Assembly (NCBI RefSeq): GCF_000814325.1
Contig: NZ_JPHF01000003.1
Span: 1 to 64,000, forward strand
Source of the DNA: Flavihumibacter sp. ZG627
GTDB lineage: Bacteria > Bacteroidota > Bacteroidia > Chitinophagales > Chitinophagaceae
DNA: 64,000 nt
Direction of reading: 5' to 3'
Shown one piece after another: positions 8,838 through 18,187 of the stretch (the first letter of the stretch is position 1; every line of letters begins with the position of its first letter). A program made the translations under genes and the position numbers. Below the pieces are notes generated by a model. That model did no database searches and was not told the DNA's origin. It saw nothing but the letters and a program-made list of their open reading frames with translations.

Positions 8838-9126
8838 TGTAGATGCTGTAGCGGTCTGTTAGCCTTGCCCATAACTGTTTACAGGTTTAGGAAGTTGGCG
8901 ATTTCGGAGCACAAAAATGTCAACCTGCACAAAAGTTTGATTGAAAAACTGAACTTGATTTAACCACTGAACCGCCAATTTCTTAAACCCGTTGTTACAA
9001 GCTGCCCTTCTTTCTGTCGAAGTGCTGTCGTGTCGAGTTTGCAGTGTCCCTGTGCGGTTGGAAGCCACACTCTTCTGCAAACTTTGCCTTCTTCTGTACC
9101 TTGTGCGGCTTGCAAATGTGTATGGC
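8838..9126. repeat. Imperfect inverted-repeat element A between nuclease and HerA genes
   Basis: The 289-bp spacer has no gene. Outer arms GGTTTAGGAAGTTGGCG (8884-8900) and CGCCAATTTCTTAAACC (8972-8988) pair at 15 of 17 positions across about 70 bp, and the flanks also pair partly (ATAAC / GTTGTTA). A motif CGGTCTGTTAGCCTTGC precedes the left arm at 8851 and recurs before element B near 17966. A second small stem (GTTTGCAG ... CTGCAAAC) lies near 9038-9082. The layout resembles integron attC-type sites in outline only; the canonical core sequence is not clearly present. Confidence 0.5.
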
Positions 9127-11286
9127 TTAGAAGGGCAGGTCATCATCTTTTTTAGTTTTGGGTTCAACTTTATTAGATTCGTGGTCAACTTTGTCAATTG
9201 TTGGTGTTGCAATATTTTTTTCTGTCGTTTTAATGCCTTGCCAGTCATTTGCAATTTTTGTCCAATCAATTTCCCTTTTCTCCTTCCCTGTCCAAACGTC
9301 CCAAAAATCAGGGTCGTTTGATTGTGGTCTGTGTTCTTTATCCAAAAATCTCATTTCAACCAAAACTGGAATAGGGAAAGCCCAACCTACTAATATTGCT
9401 TTTCTTGAAGGTAGAATTGGCAACTCTTTCAGCAAACCGCTAAGACTGTCAGGTACCAATTTTTTTACAAGGTCTTGGTCTCTGTCATTAACTATTCTAT
9501 GAAGTAAAAATGTATTACACTGTGATAAAACAGTTTGGGAAAGTTCAGAAGGTCTTTGAGAAGATAAAACCATACTTAGTCCGAATTTTCTGCCTTCTCT
9601 TGCAATTCTCTCAAATGTCTCTAAGCAAATATTGTTTGTGTTGCTATTGAACTCCCTTAAAAAAGTATGTGCTTCTTCTAATACAATTGTTGTTGGTAGT
9701 TCCTTTTTATAAATTTTTCTGTATCGTTGAATAGCTTCAAATGTCAAACGAGAAAGAACCGCAACAACAACGTGAATAATGTCAGAGGGAATTAAGGATA
9801 AATCAATCAGTGTAATTTGACCATTTTCCGCATCGTTTGAACCGATGTATAGATTCAGCCAATCAACAAGTGTTATGTCTTCCTTAGGTTGAACAACTCC
9901 GTTTAATCGCTCATCAGAAAATAAAAATCTCATTCTTAATGAGAGCATTTGAACAAATTGCAAAATATTTCCTCCTTGATTTTCCGCAAGCTGTTCTAAA
10001 TATGGAATCAAATCATTTAGTTCAAAATTGATAGGGGTATCTGGGTTAATCTTACTTGTTTCATTGTCGCCTAATTGAATATGAGAAAGAACAGAATCAA
10101 TTCCCGTTATCATTGAACTTATGTCTTGATGCGAGAATGAATTGAATCTACCTGCCTGCCATTCCCTACTTGTCAATGTTCGCTTGTAGTCGGTATTTAA
10201 CTGGTTGTAAGCATCTGATAATGGCTGATTATCTACGGGTATTTCTGATAAATGAAAGTCTAAATCAGTAGATATATTTTGAAAAATACCAACCATACCC
10301 ATAAACTGAGGAAAAGTCGCTGTAGTGGGAAGATTCCCTAAAAAAGTAAGTAATGAATTTCTACTAGAATTCAAGAAACTATGAACTCTAATGATATTTG
10401 AATTACCTAACTGTTTGCCTCTTTTTAAATCTAAAAGAGATTGAAGTAATAAAGGTCTTTGAGCACCTGGAGCAGCCTGAGAAAAACTAATCCATTCCTG
10501 AGAATTCCACATCCAAGCAGGTATTTTTAGTTGTTCAAAGTTTGAGTCAGATTCATCTAATTTTATCGTAAACTTCCTTACTTTCTTTGAACCTAAATCA
10601 TTAAATGCATCAAAATACTCACCGTTCGGGTCTAGAATAATAAATCTTGAATTTAATTGAGTAATAGTCTTCACCTTGTCAGCTTCGGCTAGTGACCATC
10701 TAATAAGTCCTGCAACCGAACAAGATTTTCCACTTCCTGTATTTCCAAGAATCGCTAAATGTCTTCCAAACAATTTATCAGGATTCACTTTGATTGGTGC
10801 ATTGCTTGCAATTGGTGCTTTACCTATCTCAAATTTTCCATCAGGATTTTCTACAATTGCAGTAAGCTGTTTATCTGTTGGGAGAATGACATTGTCCCCA
10901 ACTGAAGGATAACTATAAACCCCTCTTTGGATTTCATAAGTACTATCCTTTTTCTTTTTCAAAACACCTAATGGAGTGATAACCATTTTTCTTAATGGAA
11001 ATGGTAAATCAATCAAATCAAAATCTTTGAATCCTTTACGAATTGGATAATTTGAATGCTGAATTCCAATCCAATTTATTACTCCTACAATTGCTCCCGT
11101 TTCATTAGGAATTAATACATAGCCATTGATTTTTGGGAAATGTGTTGGAACACCTGTGTTTATTGCAACATTTTGCGGTGCATCAACTTCCAATAAAACT
11201 TTAATTTCAATCGGTGAAACTGATTCAATTGTTCCAATTGTAAGATTGCGGATTTCATCAAAGTCGTAGAAATTATTCATCGCCAT
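9127..11286 (-). CDS. herA: HerA-like ATPase of a SIR2-HerA defence system
   Basis: 719 aa (start 11286; a second ATG at 11280 is equally possible). HerA/FtsK-superfamily hexameric ATPase: N-terminal beta-barrel (about 1-165), Walker A GNTGSGKS at 181-188, the ILDPNGEY segment, Walker B with VLEEAHTFL (near 535), and the sensor-type SQRPSELSQTVLSQC. It overlaps the end of the SIR2 gene by 14 bp. SIR2 plus HerA is an established anti-phage pair in which SIR2 depletes NAD+ and HerA forms the assembly platform. The C-terminal 60 residues are charged and probably disordered. No NurA is present; the next gene downstream is a PD-(D/E)XK nuclease. Confidence 0.92.
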   Translation of the reverse strand: MAMNNFYDFDEIRNLTIGTIESVSPIEIKVLLEVDAPQNVAINTGVPTHFPKINGYVLIPNETGAIVGVINWIGIQHSNYPIRKGFKDFDLIDLPFPLRKMVITPLGVLKKKKDSTYEIQRGVYSYPSVGDNVILPTDKQLTAIVENPDGKFEIGKAPIASNAPIKVNPDKLFGRHLAILGNTGSGKSCSVAGLIRWSLAEADKVKTITQLNSRFIILDPNGEYFDAFNDLGSKKVRKFTIKLDESDSNFEQLKIPAWMWNSQEWISFSQAAPGAQRPLLLQSLLDLKRGKQLGNSNIIRVHSFLNSSRNSLLTFLGNLPTTATFPQFMGMVGIFQNISTDLDFHLSEIPVDNQPLSDAYNQLNTDYKRTLTSREWQAGRFNSFSHQDISSMITGIDSVLSHIQLGDNETSKINPDTPINFELNDLIPYLEQLAENQGGNILQFVQMLSLRMRFLFSDERLNGVVQPKEDITLVDWLNLYIGSNDAENGQITLIDLSLIPSDIIHVVVAVLSRLTFEAIQRYRKIYKKELPTTIVLEEAHTFLREFNSNTNNICLETFERIAREGRKFGLSMVLSSQRPSELSQTVLSQCNTFLLHRIVNDRDQDLVKKLVPDSLSGLLKELPILPSRKAILVGWAFPIPVLVEMRFLDKEHRPQSNDPDFWDVWTGKEKREIDWTKIANDWQGIKTTEKNIATPTIDKVDHESNKVEPKTKKDDDLPF

Positions 11287-12592
11287 TTGGTTTAGGAGTT
11301 GCTATTGGCGTTGCTTGAACTGTTTTTGAACTTTCATTTTCATCATTAGCTTTACTGAAATGTTCCGTCACACCTCTTTTTTCTAATGTTTTTACAAGTC
11401 TTTCTTGGATTCTGTCAATAGCAGCTTTCGGTAAATAATTTTCAACTAAGTTTTGTAAACTACCGATATGACTACCAATTATTAACGTAACCTGTGCTGG
11501 ATTCATTTTCTCGTAAAAGCTCATAATTCGCCCAGAAGCTGTGTCAAAAGAAATAATTACCAAATGTGTAGAAGGTAGTGATAACATATCTTCAATAACA
11601 CGATTGATATGTGTATCACCAAACCCATAACCATAAGTTACCACTACAGAATTTGGTCTGCAAACACCAGTTGAAAAGTCACGGAATAATTCAGAATATG
11701 GGAAATACGCAGTGTCGATTCCTTTTGAAGAGTTCGGATAAATAACAGAAAAATCTTTAGGTGAAGCTGGTATTTGGTTCGTGGTCTCATCAACACCAAA
11801 TTCAATAGGTAATTTAGTTATAGAGTTTATATCAAATTTCCAGTCAATTGACCCGTGTAATTTTGTGTATTTTATGACACCTTCGACATATCTTGGTTCT
11901 CCTCGAATCCCTGGAGGATTGTAGTGGTAATCCAATTCTAATTTTGTTGTCCTAAATATCGGCTTTATTTTACCTACAAATCTGTCAATAGTTAAAATTC
12001 CTGCATTGTCTAAAGCCAGTTCGATAAATCTATCGTAATTCGTTGTAAAAATATTCGTTCTCTCTCTTGTTGCAGTTCTACTTGAAAAGCTTATAAGGAA
12101 AGATTTAAGTGTGTTTAATGCGTCTTGGTGTTTTTTGCTTTGGTTAAACTCTTTTTCGGTCTTGATTATGTTTCGGATAAATTTATCCAATTGAACATTT
12201 ATTTCTTTCTCAAGAGCAACAGCGTCACCACTACCTTGAATTTTCAGACCTTGCAACAACTCTATTGCACTTCTAAAATCATCTTCAATATTTGCATATC
12301 CTCTCCCTAATTCCTTTGCACTTTTATCAGCCCATTCCTTAATTTCTTTTGTATTAACACCAAATTCAATTCTGTCCATACCTTGTGCCTTTACATCAGC
12401 AAGATAAGTTAGGCCAATTGTAAGACCTGCTCCGATAAGTAAAGAGAAATGTTCACTTTGAAAAATGGCTGTCAACCATGGTTCAATTCTTTTTCTGAGG
12501 TCATCAATTTTAGTCTCATCAATGCTGTCATTACTGAAACAGTCAATGTCATTGTTGATTTTTAAAATGTTGTTACTGTTCCAGTCTATCAT
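11273..12592 (-). CDS. SIR2-family protein (NADase component of SIR2-HerA defence)
   Basis: 439 aa. The Rossmann NAD-binding start SLLIGAGLT (Gly54-Ala55-Gly56), the active-site Asn in FTTNYDRF (Asn185) and the catalytic His in KLHGSIDW (His246) are all present, so the enzyme should be active. Defence-type SIR2 proteins hydrolyse NAD+ on infection and stop cell growth. The C-terminal part (about 320-410) contains YGYGFGDTHINRVIEDML, which is common in SIR2_2-type domains. It follows hsdR by 61 bp and overlaps the HerA gene, giving one likely transcript with the restriction system. Activation by HerA and phage signals is known for the family; nothing here shows the trigger. Confidence 0.92.
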   Translation of the reverse strand: MIDWNSNNILKINNDIDCFSNDSIDETKIDDLRKRIEPWLTAIFQSEHFSLLIGAGLTIGLTYLADVKAQGMDRIEFGVNTKEIKEWADKSAKELGRGYANIEDDFRSAIELLQGLKIQGSGDAVALEKEINVQLDKFIRNIIKTEKEFNQSKKHQDALNTLKSFLISFSSRTATRERTNIFTTNYDRFIELALDNAGILTIDRFVGKIKPIFRTTKLELDYHYNPPGIRGEPRYVEGVIKYTKLHGSIDWKFDINSITKLPIEFGVDETTNQIPASPKDFSVIYPNSSKGIDTAYFPYSELFRDFSTGVCRPNSVVVTYGYGFGDTHINRVIEDMLSLPSTHLVIISFDTASGRIMSFYEKMNPAQVTLIIGSHIGSLQNLVENYLPKAAIDRIQERLVKTLEKRGVTEHFSKANDENESSKTVQATPIATPKPNGDE

Positions 12593-12653
12593 ACTTCTGT
12601 TATTTGTGGGTGGGATAAATAAGCGTTGGTTGTGTGTCGGTTGTATCCTGTCA

Positions 12654-15107
12654 TTAAGCTGCTTTCTGTTTGTATAAATGCTGTTGAAATTCTATAAACA
12701 GTCTGCTGATATTTGCCACGTCTCCCAAAATTTCTTTCGCATCTTCAAGCGATTGATATTTATTTGTCAGCAAGATTGGTAGTTTTTCTTGGTCTAGTTC
12801 TTCTACACCTGTCTCAATGTATTTGCTCAAAACAAATTCTATAAACTCTTTTTGTTTGTTGTCAAGCAAGGCGAAAATTGTCGCTTGTGCTGCTGCAACC
12901 CTTGCTTCTCTTGTCATTGGTTTTACATCGCTGTTAAACACATATTCCAACACATCAAACAAGTCGCTTTTTTCAGCGTCAATAAGTTTTTGCAAGGTGT
13001 TCAGTTCTTCTTTGCCAAAACCTGCTGCATCCAACTTCTCTAATAGTGTCCGTCTGGTAATTGGACTGCTCCAAAGTATCCGCAATTCATCTTCGCTTTT
13101 GAAAAGGTTTGGCAATTCGCCAAACAGATTATTCAAAAATTCTTCTGCTGAAATTGGTTTGCCATCTGCACTCCAAAACGAAGTAGAAATCAATGATTGT
13201 ATTTCACGTTCCTTTCCGTCTTTCAATTTCACTTTTATTTTTTGTCGCTTTTTGCAGTCGCAAAATGGTTCACCACAAATTTCGCAAGGTTCTTTCGGTT
13301 TCTTCTCGCAAACACAAGGTGCTTGTCCGCAAACTTTACAAGGTTGCGGCGGTGGTTTTGGTCCAATTTGACAGTCACACACTAATTGTCCGCAAACTTC
13401 ACAAGGTAAAGCATCTCCATCCCATTCAGGGTCGGCAAAGTGGTGGTAAGCATCTACAAAATCATAAATTGTAAAGAAGTCTTTGCCATCAAACAAACGT
13501 GTGCCTCGTCCTACAATTTGCTTAAATTCTATCATTGAGTTTACTGGTCGCATCAAAACGATGTTGCGGATATTCCTTGCATCAACACCTGTTGAGAGTT
13601 TTTGCGAAGTGGTTAAAATGGTCGGAGTTGTTTTTTCGTTGTCCTGAAACTCTCTTAAAAACTGTTCGCCTACTTCTCCATCATTGGCAGTTACACGAAC
13701 ACAATAATTCGGGTCGGTGCTTTTCTTGTATTGGTTTACCAGATCACGAACTGCGGCAGCGTGGTCTTGTGTAGCACAAAAAATAATTGCCTTTTCTTTT
13801 TGGTTGGCATCGTCCATATAAATCTGAACACGTTTTGCTTCTCTTGCTTTTATTTCAATTATTTTATTAAAGTCGGGTTCGGTGTAAAGTTTACCTTCTT
13901 CAATTTCGCCTTCAATTATTTGGTCATCGCTGGTGTAGATATAATCGTCAAGGGTTGTCTTGATACGTTTTACTTTGAATGGCGTAAGGAAACCGTCATT
14001 AATACCTTCTTTGAGTGAATATACATAAACGGGTACACCAAAGTATTTGTAAGTATCTACATTGTCTTTGCGTTTAGGTGTTGCAGTTAAACCTAACTGA
14101 ACGGCTGGTGAAAAATATTCTAAAATTCCTCTCCAGTTTCCTTCATCGTTTGCTCCTCCTCGGTGGCACTCGTCAATTATGATAAAATCAAAATAGTCTT
14201 TTGGGTATTGTCCGAAATTGTAAAGTTCACTACCATATTCAACAATAGGTTCTGCTGCTAAAGAATTTGGCTCTGCTGGCGCTATTTTCTTAACCACTTT
14301 AGCATTCGTCATAAAGGTTTGAAAGATGGTAAAGAAGATGCTTCCGTTTGTTGGAACACTTCCTTTTTTGCTGATTTCTTTCGGGCTAATTCTAACCAAA
14401 GCATCTTCGGGAAATGCAGAAAAAGCATTGAAGGCTTGGTCAGCTAAAATATTTCTATCTGCTAAAAATAAAATTCGTGGTCTGCGGCTTCCGTCACGTT
14501 TTAAATTCCAACGTGCTTGAAATAATTTCCACGCAATTTGAAAAGCAATGAATGTTTTTCCTGTGCCTGTGGCAAGGGTTAATAAAATGCGGTCTGCATT
14601 ATTGGCAACTGCTTCTAAGGTATTGTTTACCGCAATTTCCTGATAATATCTTGCTCCTTTTGTTCCGCCAACATCTTCAAATGGAATGGCAGAAAATTTC
14701 TCTCTCCATTCGCTTTGAACAGCAAAAGTCTTATTCCAAAGTTGTTCGGGTGTCAGATAATCGGCAACCAAACCTTCTTCACCTGTTTTCATACAGATGC
14801 TATAAATTTCTTTTCCGTTACTAGAATAAGTAGTTTCTAATTTTAATTTCTCTGCGTATTGTTTGGCTTGTGCTACACCTTCGCCTACTTCTAAATCATC
14901 GCTTTTGGCTTCTACTACTGCCAGTTTTATTCCTTTGTATACCAACACATAATCGGCAGTGAGTTTTTTTGCTCTTACACCACCTGTTTGAATTTTACCT
15001 GCGGTAATGTTGTATTCACGAAGAATTTTTGAGCCTTCTACAATGCCCCAACCGCAAGCCTTTAACTTGGGGTCTATGAGTTCTGCTCTTGTGTCTGCTT
15101 CGTTCAT
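12654..15107 (-). CDS. hsdR: Type I restriction endonuclease subunit R
   Basis: 817 aa. The N-terminal nuclease core TADYVLVYKGIKLAVVEAKS (Asp52, Glu66, Lys68) is followed by the DEAD-type translocase with TLATGTGKTF (about 177-187), IIIDECHRGG (near 310) and QLGLTATPKR, then the second RecA domain with VGRGTRLFD. An unusual Cys-rich insert at about 568-618 has three copies of PCxxCGxxxCxC, probable small zinc knuckles between the motor and the C-terminal domain that contacts the methylase. hsdR starts 4 bp after hsdS and is read before the SIR2 gene. It cleaves DNA after translocation when the target is unmethylated. Confidence 0.93.
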   Translation of the reverse strand: MNEADTRAELIDPKLKACGWGIVEGSKILREYNITAGKIQTGGVRAKKLTADYVLVYKGIKLAVVEAKSDDLEVGEGVAQAKQYAEKLKLETTYSSNGKEIYSICMKTGEEGLVADYLTPEQLWNKTFAVQSEWREKFSAIPFEDVGGTKGARYYQEIAVNNTLEAVANNADRILLTLATGTGKTFIAFQIAWKLFQARWNLKRDGSRRPRILFLADRNILADQAFNAFSAFPEDALVRISPKEISKKGSVPTNGSIFFTIFQTFMTNAKVVKKIAPAEPNSLAAEPIVEYGSELYNFGQYPKDYFDFIIIDECHRGGANDEGNWRGILEYFSPAVQLGLTATPKRKDNVDTYKYFGVPVYVYSLKEGINDGFLTPFKVKRIKTTLDDYIYTSDDQIIEGEIEEGKLYTEPDFNKIIEIKAREAKRVQIYMDDANQKEKAIIFCATQDHAAAVRDLVNQYKKSTDPNYCVRVTANDGEVGEQFLREFQDNEKTTPTILTTSQKLSTGVDARNIRNIVLMRPVNSMIEFKQIVGRGTRLFDGKDFFTIYDFVDAYHHFADPEWDGDALPCEVCGQLVCDCQIGPKPPPQPCKVCGQAPCVCEKKPKEPCEICGEPFCDCKKRQKIKVKLKDGKEREIQSLISTSFWSADGKPISAEEFLNNLFGELPNLFKSEDELRILWSSPITRRTLLEKLDAAGFGKEELNTLQKLIDAEKSDLFDVLEYVFNSDVKPMTREARVAAAQATIFALLDNKQKEFIEFVLSKYIETGVEELDQEKLPILLTNKYQSLEDAKEILGDVANISRLFIEFQQHLYKQKAA

Positions 15108-15111
15108 ACTG

Positions 15112-16350
15112 CTACTGCATTTGTTTTAAACCTCCGCTAAATGCCTTATGCAAAACGGATTTTTTGAGTTCTTCTAAGTCATATATTTTATTTTGATAGA
15201 TGGCTTCCAATTTTTGAGTTTCAATTCTCAATTCATCAATTCTATCAATAACTTTCTTTTGATCCTTCACAGGTATAAATGGAACTTCTGCATCAGTAAT
15301 AGCCCCAATACCAACATTGCCCTGTCCAACTGTTCCTGTTTCATTTGCAAAATATTGGTCTTTGAAAAGATTGGTCCAAGAAAAGTAAAGGAAGAATTTT
15401 GGCAGATACTTATCCGAAAAACGTATTGAGGCAATTCGTTGATTAAGCAAATAATTTTTCTTTTCAATTATTGCGGTGAAACCATAATCTCTTTTTTTCT
15501 TTGTTCCAGTTTGAGTAATGATAACATCGTTTGGAAGAAGAAGTGCTTTGGTTAGTGCTTTTTCATTCAGTTTATCAATAAAAACAGGACTTTCATTTTC
15601 TCTTATAATCCCAGGGCGAACATTGCCCATTCTTATTACTTGATATTTGCCTTCTGTTGTAAAGTCGGTGCTCTTAAATGAATAACCCCCTATAACTTTA
15701 GCTACATCAGAAATGATTTTCTTTTCGCTTGTTTGAAAAAGTTTAGTGAACAACTCGTCTAAATAACTTTGAAAAAGTTCTTTGGCGTTTTTAAGGTTTT
15801 GTTCGGTTTTAGCTTTTGCCTTTGCTATTGCGACAAAAGCTTCTTCTAAGATTGTCACAATACGTTCTTGCTCTGGAAGAGGAGGAATGGGGATTTCAAA
15901 ACACCCTAAATCTCCAAATTTCAAATTATTGATATTTGCACCATCAGATAAAGTACCTATAAATTTTTTATAGCTTTCTGATGTCATTATATGAAACAAA
16001 AAATCAGAGTTCAGATTTTCTTTTGGTTTAATTAAACCCATAAAGCCACCAAAAGCGTAACCGTAATCATCGTCTATTAATGCAACTTTGCCAAGATGGC
16101 TTTTACTTCCATTAGCTGTGCAAATCATCAATGAGCCTTTTGTTACTTTCTTGCTTTCGGGAATAACAATTTTTGAATTGATGTATTTTAATTCAGAAAA
16201 ATCTAATTTGTTGGTTTTTAAATCAACATTATTTGACCTCAATACAATATTGTCCGAAAAATCAACTTCATCATTTTTTGAATAAGTAAGCCCACGTTGA
16301 AAATCTACAACATCTGCTAATTGCTTTATTTCCCAGCCTTGTTGTTTCAT
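15112..16350 (-). CDS. hsdS: Type I restriction-modification specificity subunit S
   Basis: 412 aa with two target-recognition domains, each followed by a conserved helix. The first is residues about 1-165 with IPIPPLPEQERIVTILEEAF and the coiled spacer AKAKTEQNLKNAKELFQSY. The second is about 205-360 with PFIPVKDQKKVIDRIDEL and the closing helix YDLEELKKSVLHKAFSGGL. The recognition domains determine the bipartite DNA target. The start overlaps the hsdM stop as ATGA. The two recognition halves differ strongly, as expected for an asymmetric target. No second hsdS or invertase is in the window, so phase-variable shuffling is not supported. Confidence 0.92.
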   Translation of the reverse strand: MKQQGWEIKQLADVVDFQRGLTYSKNDEVDFSDNIVLRSNNVDLKTNKLDFSELKYINSKIVIPESKKVTKGSLMICTANGSKSHLGKVALIDDDYGYAFGGFMGLIKPKENLNSDFLFHIMTSESYKKFIGTLSDGANINNLKFGDLGCFEIPIPPLPEQERIVTILEEAFVAIAKAKAKTEQNLKNAKELFQSYLDELFTKLFQTSEKKIISDVAKVIGGYSFKSTDFTTEGKYQVIRMGNVRPGIIRENESPVFIDKLNEKALTKALLLPNDVIITQTGTKKKRDYGFTAIIEKKNYLLNQRIASIRFSDKYLPKFFLYFSWTNLFKDQYFANETGTVGQGNVGIGAITDAEVPFIPVKDQKKVIDRIDELRIETQKLEAIYQNKIYDLEELKKSVLHKAFSGGLKQMQ

Positions 16351-17801
16351 ATGAGTTCTAAAATTGAATTTAAAATCTCTGCACTTTCCTCGTCCAAGGC
16401 TTTCATTTCTTCTAAAATTACTTTTGGTTTTCTAAGTTCATCTTCTGCTCTTTTATTTGGATTTTTAGGCGAAAGGTCAAAAGTGGTTTTATCAATTTCT
16501 TTCAAATCTACTGTCCAAGAATTTTCACTTTCTCCTTTTGATTTTTGTAATTCTATAAATTCGGATAAATCATTCTCATTTAATGAATTTGTCTTACCAA
16601 GATTCCTATCTAAGTTTAATTGATAAAACCAAACCTTTTTTGTGGATGAACCTTTTTCAAAAAATAAAACAACAGTTTTAACGCTCGCCCCCGTAAATGT
16701 CCCGCTTGGCAACTCTAATACAGTATGTAAGTTACAATTCTCTAAAAGCAATTTTCGCAAGCTCACGCTGGCATTATCCGCATTACTTAAAAAGGTATTC
16801 TTAATTACTACACCTGCTTTGCCACCTGCTTTCATAATCTTAATAAAATGCTGCAAAAATAAACTGGCGGTTTCGCCAGTTTTTATTGGGAAGTTTTGCT
16901 GCACTTCTGCTCTTTCTTTACCTCCAAATGGCGGATTGGCAAGTACAATGTCATAACGGTCTTTTTCCTGTATGTCAGCAAGGTTTTCGGCAAGTGTATT
17001 GGTATGCACAATGTTTGGTGCTTCTACACCGTGTAAAATCATATTCATTGTACCAATGATGTAAGCCAATGATTTTTTCTCTTTACCGTAAAAGGTTTTT
17101 TTCTGTAAAGTCGCTACATCGGTAGTCGTAAGTTTTTTGCTGTGCTTTAAATACTCAAATGCTTCTACTAAGAAACCCGCTGAACCAACTGCACCGTCAT
17201 AAATCTTTTGTCCTATTTCAGGGGCTACCACTTTTACAATGGTTTTAATCAAAGGTCGTGGCGTGTAATATTCTCCACCGTTACGCCCCGCGTTGCCCAT
17301 ATTTTTAATCTTGTCCTCATACAAGTGGCTCATTTCGTGCTTTTCAGCATGTGTCCTAAAACGCAGTTCGTCAATGCGATTTATTACTTCTCGTAAATTG
17401 TAACCGCTTTGTATGCGGTTTTTTAGTTCACTAAAAATCTCTCCAATTTTATATTCAATTGTGTCTGCACTTTCTGCATTGGTCTTAAACTTTTTGAGGT
17501 AGGGGAATAGTTTGAGGTCAACAAAATCTTTTAGGTCGTCACCCGTCAGAGCTTTGTGGTGGTCAAGTTTGCCGTCTTTGTCCTTGGGAGTTGCCCAAAC
17601 TGGCCACTGAAATTCGGATGCAATAATGTTGAAGTAAGTCTTACCCGAAAGTTCGGCTGCTGTGGCTTTGTCCTTTTCAAGGTCATCCAAATATTTAAGG
17701 AACAAAACCCAAGAAGTCTGCTCAACATAGTCCAGTTCACTGCCACAACCTGCGTCCTTGTGTAGTATGTCGTCTATATTCTTAAAGGTTTGTTCAAACA
17801 T
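16347..17801 (-). CDS. hsdM: Type I restriction-modification methyltransferase subunit M
   Basis: 484 aa. The helical HsdM N-domain (about 10-160) is followed by the N6-adenine methylase: YDGAVGSAGFL (201-211, SAM-binding motif I) and the catalytic motif IV LANPPFGG (288-294). EYYTPRPLI (178-186) is the classic segment before the methylase fold. With two HsdM and one HsdS it methylates adenine in the target; with HsdR it restricts. It is the first gene of the run hsdM-hsdS-hsdR-SIR2-HerA, so its upstream region (17802-18187) should carry the operon promoter. Confidence 0.93.
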   Translation of the reverse strand: MFEQTFKNIDDILHKDAGCGSELDYVEQTSWVLFLKYLDDLEKDKATAAELSGKTYFNIIASEFQWPVWATPKDKDGKLDHHKALTGDDLKDFVDLKLFPYLKKFKTNAESADTIEYKIGEIFSELKNRIQSGYNLREVINRIDELRFRTHAEKHEMSHLYEDKIKNMGNAGRNGGEYYTPRPLIKTIVKVVAPEIGQKIYDGAVGSAGFLVEAFEYLKHSKKLTTTDVATLQKKTFYGKEKKSLAYIIGTMNMILHGVEAPNIVHTNTLAENLADIQEKDRYDIVLANPPFGGKERAEVQQNFPIKTGETASLFLQHFIKIMKAGGKAGVVIKNTFLSNADNASVSLRKLLLENCNLHTVLELPSGTFTGASVKTVVLFFEKGSSTKKVWFYQLNLDRNLGKTNSLNENDLSEFIELQKSKGESENSWTVDLKEIDKTTFDLSPKNPNKRAEDELRKPKVILEEMKALDEESAEILNSILELI

Positions 17802-18187
17802 ATTTTATTTTCTTTTTGTCAGTTTGTAAAGTTAGTATTCTGGTCGGGTGCGTTTGCAAAATTTAACTTTTTTGGTTATGCGAAGGGTCGGCTTGTGTGT
17901 TGGGCAAAAACAAATGTCTTAAATGTGCTGTTGGTATTTTTTACTGTGAGTTAATGGATGCCCTTTCGGTCTGTTAGGGTTGCTTGTAACGTTCGAGTAT
18001 TTGCGAAGGGAGGGAATTCATTGATTGTCCAGCCCGATACAAATGCCCATTTGAAAATATGTTATTTAAGTTATGAACCAAAGTTGAACATTAAACGACG
18101 AGCCCGAACCGCTGCTGATGCTTACACATTGCTGATATTACATTGTCCAACCCTTTCTTTTGCAAATACTTTTTTTGGCGGTAGTTT
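17802..18187. repeat. Imperfect inverted-repeat element B upstream of hsdM
   Basis: The 386-bp spacer has no convincing gene. Left arm AGTATTTGCGAAGGGAGGG (17997-18015) pairs with the region CCCTTTCTTTTGCAAATACT (18151-18170), with one indel and a few mismatches, across about 135 bp. It is preceded by CGGTCTGTTAGGGTTGC (17966-17982) and GTAAC, matching the lead-in of element A. A plus-strand open frame crosses part of it but has no protein-like content. The element sits between the end of the membrane-protein gene and the start of the restriction operon, so it may bound a cassette or carry operon signals. Confidence 0.45.

Noticed and set aside
12817-13371. 184-residue plus-strand open frame inside hsdR
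   Set aside because: It is antisense to a clear hsdR gene and its Ser/Cys/Leu-rich sequence is the mirror of the Cys-rich coding region.
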